Shown here: positions 17,920 to 27,301 of the stretch, piece after piece
Layout of the letters: each line of letters starts with the position of its first letter
Numbering within the stretch: position 1 is the stretch's first letter
Source: a bacterium
GTDB lineage: Bacteria; Planctomycetota; Planctomycetia; Isosphaerales; Isosphaeraceae
Assembly (NCBI GenBank): GCA_016125085.1
Contig: WGMM01000001.1
Span: 1 to 64,000 of the forward strand
Direction: 5' to 3'
DNA length: 64,000 nt
The notes under the pieces: model-generated
The model's database searches: none
Told to the model about the DNA's origin: nothing
The model's input: only the letters and a program-made list of their open reading frames with translations
Position numbers and translations under genes: made by a program

Positions 17920-18750
17920 ATGGCTTCGAACGACACCCCCGCCCCGCAGAAACGACCCGACTCGCCACAAGCCCCGCAGCTCTGGGCCGGGTTCGTCGAC
18001 GATTTTCCGGAAGATCTGCGGCGGTGGACGTATCGGGAATTGCTCAGCGACGAGGAACGCGCCCGCCATGACCGCTATCGCCACGAGCGTGACCGGAATC
18101 TCCACCTGACAGCCCGGCTCATGACGCGCACCGTTCTGAGCCGCTGCGAGCCCGGCATTTCGCCCCGGCAATGGAAGTTCCGCCCCGGGCCGCACGGCAA
18201 GCCCGAAATCGCTGGCCCGGAAATGGAGTCGCATTCCGGCAAGTGGCATTTCAATGTGACGCACACCGAGGGGGTCGTCGTGCTGGCCGTGGCACAGGGC
18301 TCGCCAGTAGGGGTGGACGTGGAACGCGTCGACCGCCCCTCGGATTTCGAAGGTCTGGCGCGGCGGTTTTTCGCTCAGGAGGAAGCGGCCGCCATCGCGG
18401 CCGCCGACCAGGGCCAGCGCGCGGCGCTGTTTTATCGTATCTGGACGCTCAAGGAGGCCTACGTCAAAGCCATCGGCAAGGGTCTGGCCCATCCGCTGGA
18501 TGCCTTCTGGTTCGATCCGCCGGACCGTTTCGAAATAGCACCAAGGTTGCTCGTGAAGACCGATACGGGCGACGCGCATTTCGAAACGACGTGGCAGGCA
18601 CGTGTCGGCCATGTCGGGCCAGGTCAGGCGTGGGTGGTCTCGGCCGTGGCGGCGGCGGGACGGAATGACGATACGCAATCTCCGGCGGAATGGCCGATTC
18701 GGGCGTTCGATTTCGAAGAGAGTCTCACGGCGGTTCGACCGCCTGGCTGA
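17920..18750 (+). CDS. 4'-phosphopantetheinyl transferase (Sfp type)
   Basis: 276 residues. The Mg and CoA signatures are present: GVDVE (Asp133, Glu135) and WTLKEAYVKAIGKGL (Glu179, Lys183), with KPEI and FNVTHT upstream as in Sfp/AcpT enzymes. It transfers phosphopantetheine from CoA to a serine of acyl or peptidyl carrier proteins. No carrier protein or synthase gene is in the window, so the partner lies elsewhere. It is divergent from rfbB across about 180 bases. Confidence 0.92.
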   Translation: MASNDTPAPQKRPDSPQAPQLWAGFVDDFPEDLRRWTYRELLSDEERARHDRYRHERDRNLHLTARLMTRTVLSRCEPGISPRQWKFRPGPHGKPEIAGPEMESHSGKWHFNVTHTEGVVVLAVAQGSPVGVDVERVDRPSDFEGLARRFFAQEEAAAIAAADQGQRAALFYRIWTLKEAYVKAIGKGLAHPLDAFWFDPPDRFEIAPRLLVKTDTGDAHFETTWQARVGHVGPGQAWVVSAVAAAGRNDDTQSPAEWPIRAFDFEESLTAVRPPG

Positions 18751-18917
18751 CCTTTGAGTCCCATCGAGAAGCGACTTGCGATCGAGCAGGCCGAATCGTG
18801 AGCTTGCGACGCAATTCTCCGCTGGCTGGCATACGCCTTGCGGGAAGGGTGCCGGATCAGGGAAAATGCGGACTTGGCGGATCCGCTTTATCCCCCCCTG
18901 TGTCAACCAACCGATCC

Positions 18918-19544
18918 ATGCCTGCCGCCGTGACCGATGCCGAACTTGCGCGAAGTGCAGCCCAGGGCGACCGGCTTGCCCTGGAGCGGCTCCTGGTGCG
19001 CCATCGGCCGTCGCTGTTGCGGCTGATTCAGGCCGAAATGGGTGAAGCCCTGCGTGCCCGCACCACGGCCGAGGACCTCTTTCAGAAGTGCTGCGTGGAA
19101 GCTGTGCGGGGCATTCCGGCCTTCGAACCACGATCCGAAGCTTCGGTCTTTGGCTGGCTGGCGACGATCGCCCGCAACCGTGTTACGGACGAAGCCCGTG
19201 CCGCCGGTATGCACGAAGCCACTATCGGCGGCTATCAATTTCAGTCCGGCAGTTTCGAGCTGATGGGTGATCTGTTCGGGCAGCTTTCCGCCGGCATTTC
19301 CACCGCCAGCCAGAAGATGCGGCGGCAGGAATTCGAAGACGCCGTGCGGCAGGCCGTGGCGGCTCTGGATCATCCGCTGCAGCGGCAGGCGGTGGCTTTG
19401 CGCTATTTCGAAGGCCTTTCGCTGGACGAGACCGCCCGGGCGCTGGCCATTTCCGTGGATGCCACGCGCGGTCACCTGCATCGGGCCCGCGAGCCCCTGG
19501 CCCGCATGCTGGCCCCCGTGTGCGAATGGCTTTCCGAAAACTGA
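18918..19544 (+). CDS. RNA polymerase sigma factor, ECF family
   Basis: 208 residues from the ATG at 18918; the frame is open upstream but homology begins here. Region 2 includes TAEDLFQKCCVEAVRGIPAF and FGWLATIARNRVTDEAR. Region 4 is QAVALRYFEGLSLDETARALAISVDATRGHLHRAREPL, a typical sigma-70 r4 helix-turn-helix. It lies 12 bases before a membrane Ser/Thr kinase gene. ECF factors linked to kinases are a recurring theme in planctomycetes, so kinase-controlled activity is a reasonable inference. No anti-sigma gene is seen. Confidence 0.9.
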   Translation: MPAAVTDAELARSAAQGDRLALERLLVRHRPSLLRLIQAEMGEALRARTTAEDLFQKCCVEAVRGIPAFEPRSEASVFGWLATIARNRVTDEARAAGMHEATIGGYQFQSGSFELMGDLFGQLSAGISTASQKMRRQEFEDAVRQAVAALDHPLQRQAVALRYFEGLSLDETARALAISVDATRGHLHRAREPLARMLAPVCEWLSEN

Positions 19545-19556
19545 AACGGCGGGCAA

Positions 19557-21980
19557 ATGGACCAGGCAACCGAACGGGCCGAACGCTGCGAAGAGCTTGT
19601 CGCGACACTGTTTCGCACGAACGACACGCCCGGCGCGGCGGCCCTGGCTGATTTTCTCGCCGCGCACGCCGGCCTGGAGCCCGAAATCTCCGCAACCCTG
19701 CGGGCCTGGCTGGACGTGCGCCGTGCGATGACCGGTGAGCTATCACCGGAAGCCGCACCGTCAGGCAACGGCAGCGATCCGGACGCACAGACTTACGTCG
19801 GCACCGAATGGCGGGTTGGCCCCGGGGCTTCCGCAAAAGCCCAAACGGGCCGTTCCGCGGACTCGGTACAGACACAGGACCGGATGCTGGCCGATCGCTA
19901 CCGGCTGATCGAGCGGCTCGGCAAGGGGCAGTTCGGCACGGTGTGGAAAGCCCACGACACGCTCGTCGACCGCCCCGTGGCCGTGAAGATCCTGCATAAC
20001 GACCTGTCGCAGGAAGAATTCCGCCAGATTCAGAAGGACCTGGTCGTCGGCCGGCTCAGGCACGACAACATCGTGCGCGTCTTCGACGTCGGCGAATCGG
20101 GTGGCACGGCCTATTTCGTCAGCGAATTCGTCGAGGGGTTCTCGCTGCGGCAGTGGATGCAGGCCCACGCCGAAATGCCCTCGCCCCGGCGGGTGTGCCA
20201 GATCGTGCGCCAGCTTGCCGATGCCCTTGAACATGCCCACAAGCAGGGCGTGGTGCACAGGGACATCAAGCCCGAGAATATCCTGATGCACGCCGGTACC
20301 GACCGCCCCTGCCTGGTCGATTTCGGGCTGGCGATTCTGTCCGACGACCCCGCTCTCGACGACCGCGCTGCCGTCGTAGGAACCATCGCTTACATGGCTC
20401 CCGAGCAGGCTCGCGGCGAATCGCAAGCGGCCGATGCACGCACGGACGTTTATGCCGTGGGTGTAGTGCTTTACGAGCTGCTGGCCGGCGAGCGGCCGTT
20501 TCGTGGCCGGCCGGAAGCCGTCCTGCGGCAGATTCGCGACAACCCGCCGCCCGACCCGCGCCGGTTCATGCCGAACATTCCGGAGCACCTGGTGCAGGTG
20601 TGCATGAAGTGCCTGGACAAGAACCCGGACAACCGCTTCGCCACCGCCGGGCACCTGCGGAACGAGATCACGCGATATCTGGAACATCAGCCGCCGGGGC
20701 CGGGGATTCGTGTCACCCGGCGCGAGCTTTTCGAACGGATGATCCGTCGCAACCCGATCGCGGCCTCGCTGGTCGGCTCGTTTCTGGTGGCGCTCGTGCT
20801 GACCGTCGGCCTGGGGTTGATGGGCCTGGCCCGGGCTCTGGAATCGCTGGACAGGGGCCTGACCAGCCGTGCTATCGCGACCAACGAGGCCGCCGCGAGG
20901 CTGGCGGCGTCGCAGGTCAGCGACGTACTGGTGAAGGAAGTCGACAAGATCCGGGCCATCGCTCAATCACCGGATCTGACCGCTGATTTCGAATCGATCT
21001 CGCATGATCCGGAATTGCAAAAGACATTGAAAGCTCTCTATGACGAAGATGCCCTGATCCGTTCGGCCGACGCCGCGAAAGCCGCCGGGAAGGAGCAGGA
21101 GGTCGATCCGCAATTGCTGCGTGATTTCGAAACTCGGCGGGGCGTGCTGATCGACGCCGCGCCGGTGAGAGCATTGCAGGCCCGGCTGGGCAAATTGTAT
21201 CAGGAGGACGAAAACGCCCACACATACGTCTTCAGCTGGGTGGCGTATGCCGCTAATGGAACGCAGATCGCCCGCGCGCCGGCATTGCAATCGATCGGCA
21301 AGAATTATGCCTGGCGATCGTATTTCCACGGCGGGCCGACGGACTGGGAAAGCTCGGTAGCAGGGCGGGCGATCGACCCGCCGATCCTGGCCGGGCCTTA
21401 CATTTCGGCCGTGTTCATGAGCGTGGAGACGAAGAATTACGTGATCGCCATCGCCGCTCCGGTGATCGGCCCGGCCGGCAAACCGCTGGGAGTGATCGCC
21501 AAGATGCTCGAATTCGGCAAGATCGTCGACCTGGAATCGGATGACGACAACCAGTTCGAATTCGTGATCGTCGACATGCGGCCCGGCTCGCGCGGGGTCA
21601 TCCTGCAGCACCCCTATTTCCAGAAGATCGTGGAAAAATCGTCCGGGCGACTGCTGCACGACCCGTTCGAACCGCTCTATCGCGTGCCGCTGGAAACGAT
21701 TTCGAAGCCGAACCCGAATTACACGGATCCGATCGCGCGGCTCGACCCGGCCTACATGGGCCGCTGGATCACGGCGGCCGTCCCCTTGAAGATCCAGGGC
21801 AAGGATTCGGGCATATACATGATGACCCAGGTGCATCACGATTCTCTCATCGGCAATTACCTGAGGAATCTGCGGTCCAGCCTGATCCTGCTGTTCCTGG
21901 CCCTGATCGCCCTGGTTCTGACGACCATCGTGCCGTTCTGGATCTGGATCCTCCGCTCAGGCGGGAAAGCGAATTATTGA
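19557..21980 (+). CDS. Membrane Ser/Thr protein kinase with an extracytoplasmic sensor domain
   Basis: 807 residues. After a 110-residue leader the kinase domain spans about 115-375: glycine loop GKGQFGTVW, Lys144, catalytic HRDIKPEN (Asp236, Asn241), DFG at 255-257 and APEQ. A membrane helix at about 401-425 is followed by a 340-residue external region resembling a double-Cache/PDC sensor (YVFSWVAYAANGTQIARAP, YAWRSYFHGG, GPAGKPLGVIAKM). A second helix near 775-800 returns to the cytoplasm. The layout implies direct ligand sensing coupled to phosphorylation. It is translated just after the ECF sigma factor, a plausible substrate. Confidence 0.92.
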   Translation: MDQATERAERCEELVATLFRTNDTPGAAALADFLAAHAGLEPEISATLRAWLDVRRAMTGELSPEAAPSGNGSDPDAQTYVGTEWRVGPGASAKAQTGRSADSVQTQDRMLADRYRLIERLGKGQFGTVWKAHDTLVDRPVAVKILHNDLSQEEFRQIQKDLVVGRLRHDNIVRVFDVGESGGTAYFVSEFVEGFSLRQWMQAHAEMPSPRRVCQIVRQLADALEHAHKQGVVHRDIKPENILMHAGTDRPCLVDFGLAILSDDPALDDRAAVVGTIAYMAPEQARGESQAADARTDVYAVGVVLYELLAGERPFRGRPEAVLRQIRDNPPPDPRRFMPNIPEHLVQVCMKCLDKNPDNRFATAGHLRNEITRYLEHQPPGPGIRVTRRELFERMIRRNPIAASLVGSFLVALVLTVGLGLMGLARALESLDRGLTSRAIATNEAAARLAASQVSDVLVKEVDKIRAIAQSPDLTADFESISHDPELQKTLKALYDEDALIRSADAAKAAGKEQEVDPQLLRDFETRRGVLIDAAPVRALQARLGKLYQEDENAHTYVFSWVAYAANGTQIARAPALQSIGKNYAWRSYFHGGPTDWESSVAGRAIDPPILAGPYISAVFMSVETKNYVIAIAAPVIGPAGKPLGVIAKMLEFGKIVDLESDDDNQFEFVIVDMRPGSRGVILQHPYFQKIVEKSSGRLLHDPFEPLYRVPLETISKPNPNYTDPIARLDPAYMGRWITAAVPLKIQGKDSGIYMMTQVHHDSLIGNYLRNLRSSLILLFLALIALVLTTIVPFWIWILRSGGKANY

Positions 21981-22136
21981 AAGTGACGGACGAAGACCGC
22001 GCGTCGATCGAAAAGTGCAAACGTAACTGCATTCTCGATGTCGAGTGCCCGCGATGAACACGCGCTCCGAACCGATCGGATCGACCTGCCTGAAGCGGAT
22101 TCCCCTCGCCCAGTGCGATGATCCGCGAAATGAAAC

Positions 22137-22174
22137 CGGCGTTCCCGGTCAGACCGTGCCGACCGGGAACGCCG
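22137..22174 (-). terminator. Strong hairpin, likely terminator of the PEP-CTERM gene
   Basis: A perfect 14-bp inverted repeat, CGGCGTTCCCGGTC at 22137-22150 and its complement at 22161-22174, with a 10-base loop. On the minus strand it is followed by a fairly T-rich GGTTTCATTTC. It lies 61 bases beyond the stop of the minus-strand gene. Confidence 0.6.
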
Positions 22175-22234
22175 CAGGTTACTTCGGGTGGCTTTCGCCG
22201 ACGGATGGAGCGAAGGCGCGAGCCGTAATCCGTA

Positions 22235-22996
22235 TCAGCGAACTGGAGTGCCCACGGCGGAACGCCGGTAGCGTCGGGACCGGATGAATCCGATCAGTAG
22301 ACCCGTGCCGCAGAGCACGACCGAAGCCGGCTCGGGAACGGCGGTCAGGCTTACGTTGTCGATGCCCATCTGCAAGGGCGCGACGTTGTCGACTTCGGCG
22401 AACCGAAGACGCAGAGTCTGCCCGCCGCGGGACGCGAACAGGGACGAAAGGTCCACGACGACTGTCGTGTAGCCGGAAACCAGGGGGTCACCGGGCTTCG
22501 ACTGGAAGACGTTCTGCAGAACGTCGGCGGGCAACACGCTGAACGCGTTGGAGCTGCCCACGAGGATGTCCACGCGAGCCTGCTGATTGAAGGCCGGGGC
22601 ACCGAAATCCAGCGATGCCGGATTCGGCGAATAGAAGTCGTCGCCCCGATTGCCCAGAAACAGGTCGAATCGGAGTTCGGCACTGACAGTGCCCGCAGGG
22701 ACGACGAAGTCCTGGTAAAGCGCATGCGAACCAGGGCCCAGGGCGTCGGTCATGGCCGCGAACGAGCCGCCTGGCGGTGCAGGAACCGCGTCCCCGTTGA
22801 CGGGGCTGAGGGTTCCGCTTTGCTGAGAGAACGTACCGTCGCCGCCGGCGAGGTCCGATCTGGTCCAGCTTGCGAAACCGGATTCGAACCCGCCGTTGAG
22901 GAGGATCTGTCCTGCGTCTGCCTGAGAGAATGACGTGATCGTCAGGGCGAATCCGAGGATTCGCCCGGCGATGCGGGATCGGAATGGGAACTTCAC
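22235..22996 (-). CDS. PEP-CTERM sorting-domain secreted protein
   Basis: 253 residues starting at GTG 22996, chosen because AGGAGA lies seven bases before it; an upstream ATG would add 23 residues without a ribosome-binding site. A signal peptide ends near SQADAG. A jelly-roll-like beta domain begins ILLNGGFESGFASWTRSD, common in PEP-CTERM anchor proteins. The C-terminus is VPEPASVVLCGTGLLIGFI followed by RSRRYRR: the PEP motif, a membrane helix and a basic cluster recognised by exosortase. No exosortase gene is in the window. Likely a cell-surface or matrix protein. Confidence 0.88.
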   Translation of the reverse strand: MKFPFRSRIAGRILGFALTITSFSQADAGQILLNGGFESGFASWTRSDLAGGDGTFSQQSGTLSPVNGDAVPAPPGGSFAAMTDALGPGSHALYQDFVVPAGTVSAELRFDLFLGNRGDDFYSPNPASLDFGAPAFNQQARVDILVGSSNAFSVLPADVLQNVFQSKPGDPLVSGYTTVVVDLSSLFASRGGQTLRLRFAEVDNVAPLQMGIDNVSLTAVPEPASVVLCGTGLLIGFIRSRRYRRSAVGTPVR

Positions 22997-23061
22997 GAGG
23001 CTATCTCCTATCAGATACGTGATGAAGCGATCGAATGAAACGAACACCGGACCATGAGGGG

Positions 23062-24717
23062 TCAAGGTGGGCTCACACGAGTGCGCCCGATCACGTAAAC
23101 GGCGCCGTCCGTATTCGAGACGACGTAGAGAAGCCCGTCGGGTCCCGTCTGAATATCGGTCGCGACACCGAAATTCTGTCCGATCAGAAGGCTTTCGCTT
23201 TCCCTGCCGTCAAACTTGAAACCGGCCGTGGCCGGGTTCGTTCCGACAGGAGGCGGATAGGTTCCATTGTCAGCGACGCGGTCCACAAGGCGAACGTCCG
23301 CGGAAAGATCCAGATGGGCCCGGTCCGGCGTAAGCCGGAAGACCATCAGGGCTCCACCCGCGAATGTGCCGGTGGTTCCGCCGGTGATGCTGGTGGTTCG
23401 CGCTTCGCCGATCCACATCGATCCGGCATAGTTCGCACCGAGAGCCGTGCCGTTCACGAAACCGATCGCCGATGGCGGGACGGCGTACCTCCAGCTCATC
23501 TCGGGGTCCTGATAGGTCGATCCCGGCAGAGCGAACAGGTTCGACAACGCAAGGGCCGGTGAGTAGGCGATCCTGGTCGTCGGATAGCGAATTTGCTGCA
23601 GGGTCCCGAGCGTCGCCGTCACGGGATTGTAGAAATTCATTTCGATCTTCTTGAATTGAGAGATGCGGGCCATCGGCCCCATCGTCTGAATCCAGCCGTA
23701 GTTGCCGCCGGGAACGATCTTGTTGATCTCGTCGAACGAGTCGTCACCGTTTTCGGCGTTCCAGAGGTTACCCGAAAATGGGTCGAAGGCCAGGCCGAAG
23801 TGGTTCCGGTGGCCGTACGAATAGATCTTCTGGATGTTCGCGCCGACTTCTCCGCCAATGGAAGCTCCCGCGGCGAAGAACGGATTGTCCGTGGGCGTGG
23901 TGCCGTCGGGGTTGAGCCGGAAGATCGATCCGGTCAAGTGATTGTTGTCGGGTGCCGGCCCGCCGAACGCGTCGTCGGGGCCAGGCGGGAGAAGTGGCCC
24001 GTTGGGCAGATTCTGAAGCCAGCCGCGGCGGCCATTGTCGCCGATCTGGATGTAGAGCTTGCCGTCGGGACCGAATCGGATCTGCCCGCCGTTGTGGTTG
24101 CCGGCCTGGGGGGCCGCAACGCTGTTGTTGTCCTGCTGAAATGCACGAAGCCGGATCAGGTTGCCGTCATGCGTGAGCGTTTGTGCTCCCGCGTTCCAGA
24201 CGAACCTGTCGACCCGGTTGCCCAGCGGCTGTGGAGTTCCGGGCGGAAAAGCCGAAGAGGGGTTACCCACTTCCGACACGACGGTGGAATCGGACCCGGT
24301 ACTGCTTTCCGTCCAATAGAGGTAGACGAACGGAAACTCAGGAAATCCTGGGTGCAAGGCCATGCCGAGCAGCCCCCGTTCCGAGTTCGAATTGACCGGC
24401 AGGTCGAGCACAGTGGCTACGACCATGCCATTGACGACTCTCTTGACCCGTCCCGAAGCTTTCTCGTTGATGAGAAAGTCGTTGGGGCCAAGAAAAGCCA
24501 TGCAGGTCGGCTGAGTCAAACCGCCGACCACAGTGCTGACCGTCAGAGTCGGGTCAGAAAGTGTCGGGTTGACAGCGAATGACGTTGTGGGCACCCCGAA
24601 CGAGGCAACCAGAAATGCTGACAATCCCATCAGAAAGCTGGCGAACTGCCTGCTTCCTGCTGCGGCAGGCGTATGCACCGCGCATACGCCTGCCGACAGG
24701 CGATAGAGCACGCCCAT
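23062..24717 (-). CDS. PQQ-dependent sugar dehydrogenase-like beta-propeller, exported
   Basis: 551 residues from the ATG at 24717, which follows GAGGA; the frame is open to 24882 but without a better site. After a hydrophobic signal (FLMGLSAFLVASFGVPTTSFA) comes a glucose/sorbosone dehydrogenase propeller: GLTQPTCMAFLG, SERGLLGMALHPGF, NHNGGQIRFGPDGKLYIQIGD, YSYGHRNHFGLAFDP, NGDDSFDEINKI and DIQTGPDGLLYVV. These His, Arg and Asp motifs match PQQ- and Ca-binding sites of soluble glucose dehydrogenases. It would oxidise sugars or alcohols outside the cytoplasm. Substrate unknown. It directly precedes the PEP-CTERM gene on the same strand. Confidence 0.85.
   Translation of the reverse strand: MGVLYRLSAGVCAVHTPAAAGSRQFASFLMGLSAFLVASFGVPTTSFAVNPTLSDPTLTVSTVVGGLTQPTCMAFLGPNDFLINEKASGRVKRVVNGMVVATVLDLPVNSNSERGLLGMALHPGFPEFPFVYLYWTESSTGSDSTVVSEVGNPSSAFPPGTPQPLGNRVDRFVWNAGAQTLTHDGNLIRLRAFQQDNNSVAAPQAGNHNGGQIRFGPDGKLYIQIGDNGRRGWLQNLPNGPLLPPGPDDAFGGPAPDNNHLTGSIFRLNPDGTTPTDNPFFAAGASIGGEVGANIQKIYSYGHRNHFGLAFDPFSGNLWNAENGDDSFDEINKIVPGGNYGWIQTMGPMARISQFKKIEMNFYNPVTATLGTLQQIRYPTTRIAYSPALALSNLFALPGSTYQDPEMSWRYAVPPSAIGFVNGTALGANYAGSMWIGEARTTSITGGTTGTFAGGALMVFRLTPDRAHLDLSADVRLVDRVADNGTYPPPVGTNPATAGFKFDGRESESLLIGQNFGVATDIQTGPDGLLYVVSNTDGAVYVIGRTRVSPP
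24663..24695. repeat. 14-bp perfect inverted repeat inside a signal-peptide region
   Basis: CGGCAGGCGTATGC at 24663-24676 is followed after five bases by its exact complement at 24682-24695. It lies about 7-18 codons into the dehydrogenase gene as annotated. It could be a small inserted element, or a hairpin that limits translation, or a hint that the true start is the ATG at 24630. Confidence 0.7.
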
Positions 24718-25250
24718 TAGAAAGGTCCTCAGATTGAGGTCACTTGCGGATAGAATTTCCCCAAACTTCCTGAGCGGATGAAATCCGGGCGATGCCGGAT
24801 GAAATCTCACGAAAAGCTTGAGGAGCATGGAAACGAACGCTTCCACATATGCGAACTTACGTTGACGGATATGGCGATACAAGAAAAATTTTTAGGTTAA
24901 ACGAAATAATTCGAAAAAAATGAGAACATAACGAAACAGGCATGGAGTCGATCGAAAATGAAAATGTTCGTACGTGCATATATTGATGTTGGCCATGAAT
25001 TCCATGTCCGAACCCCGAACCTCGCCTGATAAGGCGTGATCACGTGCGTTTGCGACGCATCCGAAGACGTGATCCGGGACGATGTCCGAATCGTTCGAAA
25101 CGCATGGATTTCCTTCGAGCTGACGAATCGAATTCCCATGTGACGAACCGCCGGAGCGTTGTCGAATCGAATCGATTCCGTTCTCGAACGCTTCGTAACA
25201 TTCGCTTCCTGCGCATTCCAGATTTCGGAAAGAACGGCAGTTCAGGCAAT
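24718..25250. other. Gap upstream of the sugar dehydrogenase; AT-rich stretch
   Basis: Bases 24880-25020 are clearly richer in A and T than the surroundings (runs such as GAAAAATTTTTAGG and CGAAAAAAATGAG). This is a plausible promoter zone for the minus-strand dehydrogenase. I see no gene with convincing codon use between here and the small membrane protein. Confidence 0.5.
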
Positions 25251-25439
25251 TTATGACGCCTGCGGCCGGAGGAACTGGCGATAGACGACGGCCGTCATCA
25301 GCGCGATGGCGCCGAAACGCCAGGCGAAATCGAGCAGTTCGACAGGATCGACACCTGAGGCGAGGATCACGCCCGTCGTGAGAGAATACATACCTGCCGC
25401 GAGGGTCAGAATCAGAACGCTGAGTTGCAATTGCCGCAT
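25251..25439 (-). CDS. Small two-TM membrane protein
   Basis: 62 residues starting at the ATG on 25439, with AGGCGA just upstream. Two hydrophobic stretches (LSVLILTLAAGMYSLTTGVILA and LLDFAWRFGAIALMTAVVYRQF) fill nearly the whole protein. No family is recognised. It is divergent from the TIGR04222 gene and may share its promoter region. Confidence 0.5.
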   Translation of the reverse strand: MRQLQLSVLILTLAAGMYSLTTGVILASGVDPVELLDFAWRFGAIALMTAVVYRQFLRPQAS

Positions 25440-25669
25440 CGGTTCGCCTGAATTTCTATCGATTGTGTCGATTCGATGAAGACGGCAGGGCCTGATCCTT
25501 CCAGATTGCTTCATCCGGTCCTGGCGGTCAAGAGATCGTCGCCACGATCGAAAAAACTTTGAGCGCATCGGCCAGCTCATTCGCTGAGTGAATCAGAAGC
25601 GCCGGATTTCGCCGGCACGATCGAACCCGGTTCGGTCGAGGACGAGTCAGGAATCGAAAGGAAAGAACG

Positions 25670-27244
25670 ATGCCGATGACGCCTGAACAGCGAACTCTCT
25701 GGTCGAAAATCGCCGCTTTCGAAATCGACGACCCGGGCAGCGATTTCCGGTTCTCTCAGCGCCTGGCCCGTGAAAACGGCTGGCGGCCCGAATATGCCGC
25801 AAAGGTGATCGACGAATACCGCCGGTTCGTGTTTTTGGCCTTTACTGCGGGGCACCCGGTGACGCCTTCGATCGACGTCGACGAAGCTTGGCATTTGCAT
25901 TTGCTTTACACCCGCAGTTATTGGGAAGACCTGTGCCGCGACACGCTGGGCGGCCCCCTGCACCACGGGCCGACGAAGGGCGGCCGGGCCGAGGCCGACA
26001 AGTTCGACGACTGGTATCGCCGCACGCTCGATTCGTATGAGCGCCTGTTCGACCACCCTGCCCCGGCGGAAATCTGGCCTGAACCGGAAATGCGATTCGC
26101 GCCAGCCTCGCGCCCTGTGCACGTGCGGCCAGCGACGCACTGGATCGTGCGGAAGCCGCGGATATCGATTTCGAAATCGCTGGCCAGGGTGAAATGGAAT
26201 CCGCGAGCGAAAATGGCGGCCGTGTGCGTGATCGCGGCGATCGGGACGCTGGCCGTTACCGGTTGCGTGGCGGCGGGCGGCGGCAATGGGAATATGGCCG
26301 GAATGATGAACCCGGTGACTCAGTTCGACGCCAAACGCTTTCTGATTTTCTATCCGCTCGTGTGGGTCGTCGTGATCGTGCTGACGACGTTGCTGCAGCG
26401 GTTCTTGCTGAACGACCAGGTGCCCGAGGAAACCATTCGCCAGTTCGAGCACGAATCGCCCGAGACGATCGCCCTGATGCAGGAACGCGTGGCGAACAGG
26501 AACCGGTTGGCGGAGCTGCTGATGGGGCGGCTGATCGCGGCGGGTCGAATTCGGTTCGATGCGGCGAAAAAGCGGTTCGTGCGGGCCGATCGTGATCCGA
26601 AGCCCGCGAACGTGTTCGATGCCGAAATGCTGGGCGTGATCGAATCTTTCGAAAATGCGACGAGACCGCCCCAAATGTCGAAGTACGTGGCCGCGCTGAG
26701 TGAACGCCTGCCGGTGCGCTCGGCGATCGAGCGGCTTTCGCAGCGGGATTTGTATCTGGAAAGCGCGCCGCTGAGAGTTGCCCAGGGCATGGGGTTGACG
26801 GCGATCCTGCTTTGGCTGGCGATCGGCTTCGCCCGGGCCCAGGTGGGCCTGGCGCGGCATCGGCCGATCGGGTTTCTGATTATGGAGATGATCGCGGGCA
26901 GCCTGATCGGGCTGTTGTGGGTGACGGGCCCGACGCTGCGGTCATGGTATTCGCCGGCGGCCAAAATCCTGCGGAAAATGAAACGCGAGACGGCCGGGCG
27001 GGTGAAGACGATGCGACAGCGGTTCGCGGACGAGCCGGTGGCCGCTGGCGACGACGATTACTGGCGTTCGATGGCGATCGCGGGCCTGTGCGTTCTGCCG
27101 CAGACGGGCGCGTACCGGGAGTTCATGACGTACGTCCAACCGCCGGCTTCCGAAGGCGGTGGCGGCATCGACGCCGGTGCCGGCGGATGTGGTGGCGGGG
27201 GTGGTGGTTGCGGTGGCGGCGGCTGTGGCGGCTGTGGGGGTTGA
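25670..27244 (+). CDS. TIGR04222-type membrane protein with Gly/Cys-rich C-terminus
   Basis: 524 residues after an AAAGGAAAG site. The first 150 residues form a soluble domain (DPGSDFRFSQRLARENGW, SIDVDEAWHLHLLYTRSYW, then LHHGPTKGG), the glycine-rich-domain-associated region found in planctomycete and plant proteins. Membrane segments lie near residues 180-200, 222-245 and 360-410. The protein ends in about 25 residues of Gly and Cys only, after GGGIDAGAGGCGG. The TIGR04222 family is defined by such proteins; its function is unknown. The tail could bind metal or form disulfide links. Confidence 0.8.
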   Translation: MPMTPEQRTLWSKIAAFEIDDPGSDFRFSQRLARENGWRPEYAAKVIDEYRRFVFLAFTAGHPVTPSIDVDEAWHLHLLYTRSYWEDLCRDTLGGPLHHGPTKGGRAEADKFDDWYRRTLDSYERLFDHPAPAEIWPEPEMRFAPASRPVHVRPATHWIVRKPRISISKSLARVKWNPRAKMAAVCVIAAIGTLAVTGCVAAGGGNGNMAGMMNPVTQFDAKRFLIFYPLVWVVVIVLTTLLQRFLLNDQVPEETIRQFEHESPETIALMQERVANRNRLAELLMGRLIAAGRIRFDAAKKRFVRADRDPKPANVFDAEMLGVIESFENATRPPQMSKYVAALSERLPVRSAIERLSQRDLYLESAPLRVAQGMGLTAILLWLAIGFARAQVGLARHRPIGFLIMEMIAGSLIGLLWVTGPTLRSWYSPAAKILRKMKRETAGRVKTMRQRFADEPVAAGDDDYWRSMAIAGLCVLPQTGAYREFMTYVQPPASEGGGGIDAGAGGCGGGGGGCGGGGCGGCGG

Positions 27245-27301
27245 TGCCCGAACGGGGCGGTCATCCGGGCGTGGACTCGCGAACTTGCCGCCATCGACAG
27301 A

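Noticed and set aside
17752..19131. A 459-residue open frame on the minus strand
   Set aside because: It runs antisense to the phosphopantetheinyl transferase and sigma-factor genes and has no domain.
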